From Planctomycetota bacterium (lineage in GTDB: Bacteria > Planctomycetota > GCA-002687715): a DNA stretch of 8,510 nt. How positions within the stretch are numbered: the first letter of the stretch is position 1; each line of letters begins with the position of its first letter. The DNA is taken from assembly GCA_013213915.1 (NCBI GenBank), contig JABSRK010000156.1, positions 1 through 8,510 on the forward strand, in the 5' to 3' direction. The notes below the pieces were generated by a model. That model saw only the letters and a list, made by a program, of their open reading frames with translations. It had not been told where the DNA came from and made no database searches. Both the position numbers and the translations under genes were made by a program. Below, piece after piece: positions 1 to 8,144 of this stretch.

Positions 1-13
1 CCGATCTCGCTCC

Positions 14-26
14 TATACTCCGGGCA
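14..26 (+). promoter_or_regulatory. -10 box and GC-rich discriminator of the tRNA-Gly promoter
   Basis: TATACT at 14-19 matches the sigma-70 -10 consensus at five of six positions. It is followed by CCGGGC (20-25), and the expected start A lies at 26, four bases before the mature tRNA. A GC-rich discriminator between the -10 box and the start is the known hallmark of stable-RNA promoters under stringent control, so growth-rate or ppGpp control is a reasonable inference. The -35 element would lie outside the window, so the promoter is only half visible. Confidence 0.5.
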
Positions 27-29
27 CTC

Positions 30-101
30 GCGGGTGTAGCTCAGTGGTAGAGCGCCACCTTGCCAAGGTGGATGTCGTGAGTTCAAGTCTCATCACCCGC
101 T
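30..101 (+). tRNA. tRNA-Gly (anticodon GCC)
   Basis: The full cloverleaf can be drawn. The acceptor stem is GCGGGTG (30-36) paired with CACCCGC (94-100), with discriminator U at 101, as expected for bacterial tRNA-Gly. The D arm begins GCTC at 39-42. The anticodon stem is CCACC (55-59) with GGTGG (67-71), enclosing the loop TTGCCAA. This places anticodon GCC at 62-64, which reads GGC and GGU. The T arm is 77-81 with 89-93 (one G-U pair) and loop TTCAAGT. The 3' CCA is not encoded and must be added by tRNA nucleotidyltransferase. The gene stands alone here and faces the minus-strand LysM gene. Confidence 0.97.
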
Positions 102-107
102 CTCCCA

Positions 108-145
108 GGAGGCCGGAAAGCACCGCTTTTCGGCCTCTCTTCGTT
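108..145 (+). terminator. Probable terminator hairpin behind tRNA-Gly
   Basis: The arms 108-121 and 125-138 pair over 14 bp with two G-U wobbles and no mismatch, closing a 3-base loop ACC. The following bases, CTCTTCGTT, are only moderately T-rich, so this is an imperfect intrinsic terminator. It begins seven bases after the tRNA and could also act in 3' processing. The reverse strand lacks a T-tract, so it is less convincing as an end for the opposing LysM transcript. The remaining 146-235 shows only short GC-rich palindromes and no gene. Confidence 0.6.
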
Positions 146-235
146 CGCGAGTAACGCGCTTGCATAGCTCGCGCGCCGCCTTGGCGCTCCGCTGCGTGGT
201 CATGCGTCTGCTGCCGCGGCGCCGGGCGCTTCTCG

Positions 236-697
236 CTACCAGCTCTTCTTGAGCCAGATGGGAATGCGGATGGACATTCCCGCGCGCAGGTCTTCGGGTC
301 GCATGAGCTGCACTCGGTTGTGCTCGAGGATCTGTTTCCAGAGGCGGGCCTTACCGAAGTAATGCCTGGCGAGGTCCGAGAGGGTCTCGCCCTTCTGAAC
401 GACGTGAGGCAGGTAGCCCTTGTCGTCCACGGCCGGCTTCCCGTTTGGGGCGAGGCGGCCGCTGACCTCCCAGTCCTGCGGGTCGCCCGGCGCGCGGGAC
501 ACCTGGAAAATCCTCTTGCCCTTGCCCAGGGTCACGACGACGTTGCCGTCCTGTCCATCGTTCGGAAGGCCGAGGTCGCTGCCGACGTCCATGGGCGGGT
601 CCGGATCCAGGACCCCGGAGCCGACCTCCAGCCAGAGTCCGACAGCTACCAGGAGCGCGAGCAGGATGAGGCTGACACCGACAATCAACTGGCCCAT
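236..697 (-). CDS. Small membrane-anchored LysM-domain protein
   Basis: This 153-residue protein has one N-terminal membrane segment (about residues 4-23, LIVGVSLILLALLVAVGLWL). A flexible Asp/Pro/Gly-rich stretch follows (about 28-50), then a short hydrophilic region and one LysM domain at about 97-146, with the typical opening VVQKGETLSDLARHYFG and closing LRAGMSIRIP. LysM domains bind N-acetylglucosamine-containing glycans such as peptidoglycan. The layout is therefore a membrane tether holding a wall-binding module in the periplasm, a common architecture for envelope-spacing or scaffold proteins. No enzymatic domain is seen. It lies 60 bp downstream of secDF on the same strand and is probably the last gene of that operon, although a candidate promoter lies in the gap. 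ATG at 697 is chosen because the membrane segment starts immediately after it. The Shine-Dalgarno sequence is weak (AGG nine bases upstream). The exact function is unknown. Confidence 0.85.
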   Translation of the reverse strand: MGQLIVGVSLILLALLVAVGLWLEVGSGVLDPDPPMDVGSDLGLPNDGQDGNVVVTLGKGKRIFQVSRAPGDPQDWEVSGRLAPNGKPAVDDKGYLPHVVQKGETLSDLARHYFGKARLWKQILEHNRVQLMRPEDLRAGMSIRIPIWLKKSW

Positions 698-734
698 GGT
701 TGCCAGCCTACGAAGGGGATCACATCAGGGTCAA
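698..734 (-). promoter_or_regulatory. Candidate promoter upstream of the LysM gene
   Basis: On the minus strand TTGACC (734-729) matches the -35 consensus at five of six positions. It is followed after 18 bp by TAGGCT (710-705), a weak -10 match of the TANNNT type, which lies seven bases before the ATG. If used, transcription would start at or next to the start codon. The AGG within the -10 candidate could equally be a weak ribosome-binding site on a read-through secDF transcript. The evidence is short-motif only. Confidence 0.25.
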
Positions 735-757
735 GGACCACATTCGCGGAGGGCGGG

Positions 758-3787
<3,030 letters not shown>

Positions 3788-3793
3788 CGGTCG

Positions 3794-3802
3794 CCCCTCC
3801 TA
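3794..3802 (-). promoter_or_regulatory. Strong ribosome-binding site of secDF
   Basis: The minus strand reads TAGGAGGGG from 3802 to 3794. The AGGAGG core at 3801-3796 lies eight bases before the GTG at 3787. It is the best Shine-Dalgarno match in the window. It decides the start of secDF, which has no ATG near its first membrane segment. Confidence 0.8.
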
Positions 3803-3823
3803 GGGCTGCAAAGATCGAGGATG

Positions 3824-4198
3824 CTACGGGTTGCCCTTCTTCGGGGCCTTCGTTCCGAGACGTTCGCGGAGGCGTGTGCCCTTGCCGGTACGATCGCGGA
3901 GGTAGTAGAGCTTCGCGCGGCGCACGATGGCCCGTGACTTGACGGTCAGGCCTACGACCTTCGGCGAATTGACCGGGAAGGTCCGTTCGACGCCTTCACC
4001 CTGGACGATACGGCGCACGGTGAAGCTCTCCCCGAGACCACTGCCGCGACGGCCGATGACGGTCCCGTTGAAGATCTGGACGCGCTCCTTGTCGCCTTCC
4101 TTGATCTGCACGCGGACCTCTACTGTGTCTCCCACCTCGAATTCAGGGAGGGCTTCCTTGCGGAGGTTGTCGTTCTCGAACTCAAGATAGCGTTCCAT
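3824..4198 (-). CDS. rplS: 50S ribosomal protein L19
   Basis: This 124-residue protein is close to the usual 115-120 residues of L19, which sits at the interface of the 30S and 50S subunits. Family landmarks run in order: FEVGDTVEVRVQI (20-32), an SH3-like core with ERVQIFNGTVIGRRG (38-52) and SFTVRRIVQGEGVERTFP (58-75), then AKLYYLRDRTGKGTRLRERL near 95-114. The tail (KAPKKGNP-like, Lys-rich) is short. It begins 18 bases after the trmD stop and precedes secDF by 36 bases, so it lies mid-operon. The trmD-rplS order is the classic one. The ATG at 4198 has AAGGA (4210-4206) seven bases upstream. Composition and codon use look like those of its neighbours. Confidence 0.98.
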   Translation of the reverse strand: MERYLEFENDNLRKEALPEFEVGDTVEVRVQIKEGDKERVQIFNGTVIGRRGSGLGESFTVRRIVQGEGVERTFPVNSPKVVGLTVKSRAIVRRAKLYYLRDRTGKGTRLRERLGTKAPKKGNP

Positions 4199-4205
4199 GG
4201 TCCGG

Positions 4206-4210
4206 TCCTT
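4206..4210 (-). promoter_or_regulatory. Ribosome-binding site of rplS
   Basis: AAGGA on the minus strand (4210-4206) is seven bases before the ATG of rplS, inside the 18-base gap behind trmD. It fixes the L19 start and indicates efficient independent initiation, as expected for a ribosomal protein that must be made in larger amounts than TrmD. Confidence 0.7.
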
Positions 4211-4216
4211 CGTGAG

Positions 4217-4912
4217 CTACTTGTCGTCGCCGCCCAGCAGGTCCGGACGACGCTGTCTCGTTCGCTCGAGAGCCTGCGCGCGACGCCATGCTTCCACTTT
4301 CGCGTGGTCGCCTGACAGCAGTACCTCGGGCACCTTCATCCCGCGGTAGTCCGCGGGCCTCGTGTAGTGCGGATGGTCGAGCAGCGGAGCTTCGAAGGAG
4401 TCCTCCACGGCCGAAAGGTCGTGCCCGAGGACTCCCGGAAGGAGCCGCGCCACCGCGTCCACCAGCACCATGGCGGGGACCTCCCCACCAGTCACGATGT
4501 AATCACCGATCGAGATCTCCTCGAAGCCGAAGCCCTCGACGATGCGTTCGTCATAGCCTTCGTACCGACCGCAGAGGATGACCAGGTGCGACTCCGCTGC
4601 GAGTTCGCGCGCCAGCCGCTGGTCGAGCCTTCGGCCGACGGGGGAGGGAAGAAGCAACCGTGGCTTCGTGTCCGGCGCGACCCGCGACAGGACGTCGTCG
4701 AGGCACGCGAACACCGGCTCTGGCTTCAGTACCATCCCCGGCCCACCGCCGAACGGCTTGTCGTCCACGGACCGGCGCGGTTCCGCTGCGAAGGCGCGAA
4801 AGTCATGGAGCTGAACCTCGAGGAGGTCCTTCTCCCGGGCCACCCGCACCATGCTTTCCCTAAGGAAGCCATCGATGATGGCAGGGAAGATGGTCAGGAT
4901 GTCTACCCGCAT
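4217..4912 (-). CDS. trmD: tRNA (guanine-N1)-methyltransferase TrmD
   Basis: TrmD methylates G37 next to the anticodon of tRNAs reading CUN, CCN and CGG, using S-adenosylmethionine, and so prevents +1 frameshifting. The protein has 231 residues. It opens with MRVDILTIFP and contains DDKPFGGGPGMVLK (50-63), the knot segment LCGRYEGYDERI (113-124), SIGDYIVTGGEVPAMVLVDAV (135-155), the catalytic-Asp region VEDSF (169-173) and HYTRPADYRG (182-191). The deep trefoil-knot fold and active site therefore look intact. The frame stays open to a GTG at 4978, but family starts align with the ATG at 4912, so the extra 22 residues are rejected. The GAGAAG seven bases upstream is a fair Shine-Dalgarno sequence. 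It is the first gene of trmD-rplS-secDF here. The usual upstream rimM and rpsP are missing, and ribE diverges instead. Confidence 0.96.
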   Translation of the reverse strand: MRVDILTIFPAIIDGFLRESMVRVAREKDLLEVQLHDFRAFAAEPRRSVDDKPFGGGPGMVLKPEPVFACLDDVLSRVAPDTKPRLLLPSPVGRRLDQRLARELAAESHLVILCGRYEGYDERIVEGFGFEEISIGDYIVTGGEVPAMVLVDAVARLLPGVLGHDLSAVEDSFEAPLLDHPHYTRPADYRGMKVPEVLLSGDHAKVEAWRRAQALERTRQRRPDLLGGDDK

Positions 4913-4978
4913 ACCGCGGCTTCTCAAAGTCCCGCCCGCGCCGGAAGTGCTTTCCCGAACGCGGTTTGGCGAGCCCAC

Positions 4979-5006
4979 ATAGTACGACCTCGACCCGCCC
5001 CATCAA
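4979..5006 (-). promoter_or_regulatory. Candidate promoter of the trmD operon
   Basis: On the minus strand TTGATG (5006-5001, four of six to the -35 consensus) and TACTAT (4984-4979, four of six to the -10 consensus) are separated by 16 bp. The predicted start is near 4972, giving a leader of about 60 bases before the trmD ATG. This agrees with the shorter TrmD start, because the alternative GTG at 4978 would lie at or upstream of the transcript start. The call rests on consensus matching alone. Confidence 0.4.
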
Positions 5007-5031
5007 GCAACCACAGCCGCTCGACCCGCTG

Positions 5032-5048
5032 CGTCAGACGTGCTGACG
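5032..5048. repeat. Perfect inverted repeat in the trmD/ribE divergent region
   Basis: CGTCAG at 5032-5037 and CTGACG at 5043-5048 are exact reverse complements separated by five bases (ACGTG). The 17-bp element lies about 25 bp beyond the -35 candidate of trmD and about 30 bp before that of ribE. That is a typical place for a dimeric regulator to act on one or both promoters. It could also be chance, since palindromes of this size are not rare in GC-rich DNA. Apart from this repeat and the two promoter candidates, 4913-5112 shows nothing. The conserved FMN-riboswitch sequence is not visible. Confidence 0.4.
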
Positions 5049-5077
5049 GAAGTCGCGGCCGCTCAAGGACTTGCTGC

Positions 5078-5106
5078 TTGGACAGGCTGGACGCCGGACG
5101 TAGGAT
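5078..5106 (+). promoter_or_regulatory. Candidate ribE promoter, possibly leaderless
   Basis: TTGGAC (5078-5083, a weak -35 match) and TAGGAT (5101-5106, four of six to the -10 consensus) have the ideal 17-bp spacing. The -10 ends six bases before the GTG, so transcription would start at about 5113, the start codon itself. The same TAGGA also contains an AGGA that could act as a Shine-Dalgarno sequence seven bases before the GTG. The two readings exclude each other on a single transcript and cannot be separated from the sequence. Confidence 0.4.
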
Positions 5107-5112
5107 CGGCCC

Positions 5113-5706
5113 GTGTTCACCGGCATCGTTGAAGGACGGCGGCGCGTGGTCCAGGCAGAACGGCATTCCGGGGGCCTCTCGCTCCGCCTCGATCTCGAGG
5201 ACCTGGCGGATCAGGTGGCCATCGGCGATTCCGTCGCCGTCGCGGGTTGCTGCCTCACAGCGGAGGCCCTCGAGGGCCCGGTCGCGACGTTTCATCTCAT
5301 GGACGAGAGCCTGGGGCTGACGACGTTCGAGTCCGTTTCCCCGGGGGATCACCTCAACGTCGAACGCAGCCTGCGCGTCGGCGATCAGCTCGGGGGGCAT
5401 TTCGTCTCGGGTCACGTCGACGGTCTCGGCACGGTCGCGGCCATCGACGTGCTGCACGAGGGGCAGACGGATCTGACCGTTGAGCTTTCGGATGCCCTCT
5501 CACGCCTGGTTATTCCCAAGGGTTCCATTGCGATCGATGGTGTGTCGTTGACCTTGTCGGGCATCCACGGTGCGAGCGTGACGGTGAGCCTGATCCCTCA
5601 CACCCTCGAGGTGACGACGCTCGGGATGCTCAGCGTCAGCGATCTGGTCCATCTGGAGATGGACATGATCGGCAAGTGGGTCCGCCGCCTCCTCGACGAC
5701 GGATAG
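5113..5706 (+). CDS. ribE: Riboflavin synthase, alpha chain
   Basis: This enzyme dismutates two molecules of 6,7-dimethyl-8-ribityllumazine to riboflavin plus a pyrimidinedione, the last step of vitamin B2 synthesis, working as a cytosolic trimer. The protein has 197 residues and the expected two lumazine-binding repeats (about 1-97 and 98-189). It starts MFTGIVEG and contains GCCLT (45-49), LNVERSL (81-87), LGGHFVSGHVDG (93-104), IPKGSIAIDGVSLT (134-147), IPHTLEVTTLG (161-171) and LEMDMIGKW (181-189). Residues matching the E. coli functional positions Cys48, His102, Lys137, Ser146 and Asp185 are all present, shifted by one. The usual Asn before GCCLT is Ala, and the usual Asn in the final VNLE motif is His, both mild departures. 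The gene is the only plus-strand protein gene, stands without other rib genes, and starts at GTG. It converges on trpS with one base between the stops. Confidence 0.96.
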   Translation: MFTGIVEGRRRVVQAERHSGGLSLRLDLEDLADQVAIGDSVAVAGCCLTAEALEGPVATFHLMDESLGLTTFESVSPGDHLNVERSLRVGDQLGGHFVSGHVDGLGTVAAIDVLHEGQTDLTVELSDALSRLVIPKGSIAIDGVSLTLSGIHGASVTVSLIPHTLEVTTLGMLSVSDLVHLEMDMIGKWVRRLLDDG

Positions 5707-5707
5707 G

Positions 5708-6679
5708 TCACCGGAGTCCGCAGGCGACGTAGGCGCGGTCGCGGACGGCTTTCGCGTGTTCGCGAGCGCGGGACGCTCCCTCGGCGAGGATGCTGTCCAC
5801 GTGCGCAGCGTCGGCGCGGAGGCGATGATATTCCGCCCGGGCGTCACCGAAGATCGCGTCCATGCCTGCCATGATGCGCTTCTTGAGTTCGCCGTATCCG
5901 GGACCGTTCTCGCCGCCCGCGAGGGCGCGGCGGCAGAGGTCGTCGTACTCGTCCTTCGGGCAGAGCATCTCGAGCCAATCGAAGATCAGCATCCCCTCCG
6001 GGTCCTTCGGGTCCTCGGGGGCGCGCGAATCGGTCGGGATCTTCCCCACGCGCTTCTTGAGATCCTTGCCCTCCTCGAAGACCCAGAGGTCGTTGCCGTA
6101 GCTCTTGCTCATCTTCTCGCCGTCGAGCCCGACGACGCGCGGGCTCTCTGACAGCTTCCACTCGGGCCGTTTGAAGACGTCGCCGTACAGCGCGTTGAAC
6201 GCGCCCGCCATGTCCTGGGCGAATTCGACGTGCTGCACCTGGTCCTTGCCGACCGGTACGTAGTCGGCGTCGTAGGCGAGGATGTCCGCGGCCATGAGCA
6301 CCGGGTAGAGGAACAGCCCCGCGTTTGGCGTGACCCCCTTCGCGACCTTGTCCTTGTAGCTGTGCCCTCGCTCGAGCAGGCCCACGCCGGTCACCGTCGC
6401 GAGGAGCCACGTGAGCTCGGTCACCTCGGGGACGTCGCTCTGTCGCCAGAAGACCGATCGTTTCGGGTCGAGCCCGAGGGCCAGGTAAGTGCAGGCGAGG
6501 TCCCGCACGTGTTCACGGAGGGTCTCCGCATTCTGGACCGTGGTGAGGGCGTGGTAGTCGGCGATGAAGTAATACGCCGTCCCCTCGTTCTGCAGCGCGA
6601 CGTGCTGCTGGATGGCTCCCAGGTAATTCCCGAGATGGGGTCGTCCCGACGGCTGAACTCCGGATAGGAAGCGCGTCAT
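5708..6679 (-). CDS. trpS: Tryptophanyl-tRNA synthetase
   Basis: This class Ic synthetase attaches tryptophan to tRNA-Trp with ATP and acts as a cytosolic dimer. At 323 residues it has the usual bacterial length. The HIGH-type signature is PSGRPHLGNYLG at 10-21. The specificity region includes YYFIADYHALTT (36-47), DVPEVTELTWLLATVTGVG (82-100), YPVLMAADILAYDADYVPVG (125-144) and DQVQHVEFAQDMA (146-158). The second signature, KMSKS, is at 189-193 after LDGE. Both nucleotide-binding signatures are intact. Its ATG shares bases with the dtd stop (ATGA), and no Shine-Dalgarno sequence is visible upstream, so translation is probably coupled to dtd. It is the last gene of its operon. The stop lies one base from that of ribE, leaving no room for a terminator between the two. 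No Trp-codon leader or T-box is present upstream, so control must come from the operon promoter outside the window. Confidence 0.97.
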   Translation of the reverse strand: MTRFLSGVQPSGRPHLGNYLGAIQQHVALQNEGTAYYFIADYHALTTVQNAETLREHVRDLACTYLALGLDPKRSVFWRQSDVPEVTELTWLLATVTGVGLLERGHSYKDKVAKGVTPNAGLFLYPVLMAADILAYDADYVPVGKDQVQHVEFAQDMAGAFNALYGDVFKRPEWKLSESPRVVGLDGEKMSKSYGNDLWVFEEGKDLKKRVGKIPTDSRAPEDPKDPEGMLIFDWLEMLCPKDEYDDLCRRALAGGENGPGYGELKKRIMAGMDAIFGDARAEYHRLRADAAHVDSILAEGASRAREHAKAVRDRAYVACGLR

Positions 6680-7131
6680 GCGGGGACGTTAGCAGTCTCC
6701 AGTATGAGCGTCACGGGGCCCTCGTTTACCAGGTCCACGTCCATGTGCGCGCCGAACACGCCGGTGGGGGTCGGACGCCCGGTGGCCTCTTCGAGCATGG
6801 CGACGAATCGACCGAAGGCCAGCGACGCTTCTTCCGGGGCCATGGCGCCCACGAACGACGGGCGGCGCCCCTTTCGCACGTCACCCAGAAGGGTGAATTG
6901 GGACACCGCGAGGCAGTCGCCCCCGACGTCACCGAGGTCCTTGTTCATGCGCCCCTCGTCGTCAGGGAACAGGCGCAGTCCGGCGATCTTCCTGGCCATC
7001 CAGTGGAGCTGCTCGTCCGTGTCTCCGTGCGCGAGCCCGACCAGGAGGAGAAATCCCCTGCCGATGCGCGCCGGCTCCTTGCCCGCGACGCGGACCTCCG
7101 CGCGGGCCACCCGCTGCACCACCACCTTCAT
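6676..7131 (-). CDS. dtd: D-aminoacyl-tRNA deacylase (Dtd)
   Basis: Dtd hydrolyses D-amino acids (such as D-Tyr, D-Trp and D-Asp), and also glycine mischarged on tRNA-Ala, from tRNA, protecting translation from wrong substrates. At 151 residues it has the normal length. It opens MKVVVQRV and contains RLFPD (53-57), the active-site SQFTLLGD (77-84), KGRRPSF (87-93), TGVFGAHM (123-130) and NEGPVTL (136-142), which carries the family Gly-cisPro element. The frame is open upstream to 7461, but that stretch overlaps the TPR gene in another frame, and the family start is the ATG at 7131. Both ends are 4-bp ATGA overlaps: its start with the TPR gene stop, its stop with the trpS start. Placing it directly before trpS links a proofreading enzyme with the synthetase whose product (D-Trp-tRNA) it can clear. 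The functional coupling is inference. Confidence 0.97.
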   Translation of the reverse strand: MKVVVQRVARAEVRVAGKEPARIGRGFLLLVGLAHGDTDEQLHWMARKIAGLRLFPDDEGRMNKDLGDVGGDCLAVSQFTLLGDVRKGRRPSFVGAMAPEEASLAFGRFVAMLEEATGRPTPTGVFGAHMDVDLVNEGPVTLILETANVPA

Positions 7132-8144
7132 GGCTGGGGCTCGCCCCCGAGTTCGGTGATCCACTTCTCGACGCGGGTGCGTTCCGGGCCGCCGTGCTGC
7201 AGGTATTGTCGGAAGTGATGGGCCGCACGGCGTGGGTCCTCTAAGTGATCGGCGTACAGAATGCCGAGGTTGTAGTGGACATCCGGGTCTTCCGGCGCGT
7301 ATGCGGCGGCGTTCTTGAAACACTGGCTCGCCATGCTGACGTCGGGCTCGGAGAGCAGCAGGCAGACGCTGCCGAGGTTCAAGAGGATTCCGGGGTCCTC
7401 CGTGCGGACGTTCAATGCTCGTTCGAGGTAAGGCCGCGCATCGCGGGGCCGCTGTTCCCATCGCACCAAGATGTACGCGAGGTTGTACAGGGCGTCAGGG
7501 TCGCCTGGCCGCGTCCGCAGATAGCGTTCGAAGGCCTTGGCGGCGCGCTGGGGTCGCCCGGTCTCGAGCAGAGTGTGCGCGAGCCCGCGCCAAGCACGCG
7601 CGAGCGAGGGCGTCTCCTTGGTGGCCCGTTTGTATGCGTCGAGGGCTGCATGGGGATTGCCGCGCCCGGCGAACACATCGGCGAGGGCGGCGCGCGGCCA
7701 CCCCGCGAAGGGGCCGCCTTGCTTCAAGAGTCGGTACAACTCGTGTTCGCGAACGACGAGGTCGGGCTCCAGTCGGAGCGCAAGACAGCGGAGGGGCAGG
7801 GTGGCGGCAGACGAGGCTCCGAGCGCGACGACCAACTCTCCGAGTTCTCGCCCGAGGCCGATCCTCGTCTCTTCGTCGGGCGGCAGGCTATCGATCGCGC
7901 CTTCCCACGCGGCGGTCACTTCGGGATGGCTCCGCGTGATCTCGCGGAAGGTGCGGTGAGCATCGATCTGTTCGCCGCGATAGAGGAGCAGCCGCGCTCG
8001 CTCAAGTGCGGGCGTCGCCGCCTCGGCGACGCGATGCCCCGTCGGGTTACCGGTCGTGCACGCCGCCGCGAGAAGCAGCAGCAGGATCGGACATGGCCCG
8101 CGACGCGACGCTGCCGGGCGGGTCCATGCACTCGATCTTTGCAT
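7128..8144 (-). CDS. TPR-repeat lipoprotein
   Basis: This 338-residue protein begins with a basic n-region (Arg 9, 14, 15), a hydrophobic core ILLLLLAAA (20-28) and Cys29, forming a lipobox LAAA-C. It should therefore be lipid-anchored and face the periplasm. The mature part is made of tetratricopeptide repeats. Recognisable units are at about 45-80, 148-181, 182-215 (GLAHTLLETGRPQRAAKAFERYL), 216-250 (NLAYILVRWEQRPRDARPYLERAL), 251-286 and 287-319 (YNLGILYADHLEDPRRAAHHFRQYL). A less regular helical stretch lies at about 90-145. TPRs are protein-binding scaffolds. No catalytic domain is seen, so a role in an envelope complex is likely but unspecified. The ATG at 8144 has GGAG five bases upstream and no other start precedes the signal peptide, which supports it. 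The stop overlaps the dtd start (ATGA). The start lies 98 bp inside the preceding gene. Confidence 0.88.
   Translation of the reverse strand: MQRSSAWTRPAASRRGPCPILLLLLAAACTTGNPTGHRVAEAATPALERARLLLYRGEQIDAHRTFREITRSHPEVTAAWEGAIDSLPPDEETRIGLGRELGELVVALGASSAATLPLRCLALRLEPDLVVREHELYRLLKQGGPFAGWPRAALADVFAGRGNPHAALDAYKRATKETPSLARAWRGLAHTLLETGRPQRAAKAFERYLRTRPGDPDALYNLAYILVRWEQRPRDARPYLERALNVRTEDPGILLNLGSVCLLLSEPDVSMASQCFKNAAAYAPEDPDVHYNLGILYADHLEDPRRAAHHFRQYLQHGGPERTRVEKWITELGGEPQP

Noticed and set aside
4913..4978. A 22-residue N-terminal extension of TrmD starting from a GTG at 4978
   Set aside because: The family begins at MRVDILTIFP. The extension is low-complexity, and the candidate promoter start near 4972 lies inside it.
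4980..5112. An FMN riboswitch (RFN element) before ribE
   Set aside because: The conserved RFN blocks are not present, and the candidate transcription start leaves no leader to contain one.
4924..5457. A 177-codon minus-strand frame antisense to ribE
   Set aside because: The plus strand carries the intact riboflavin synthase motifs. The antisense product shows no domain.
7136..7147. A GGGG-CTCG-CCCC hairpin just before the dtd start
   Set aside because: Only four base pairs, inside the TPR coding sequence in GC-rich DNA. It is too weak to call regulatory.
7132..7461. A 110-residue N-terminal extension of Dtd
   Set aside because: It is an Arg/Pro-rich out-of-frame reading of the TPR gene. 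Dtd is complete from the ATG at 7131 at normal family length.
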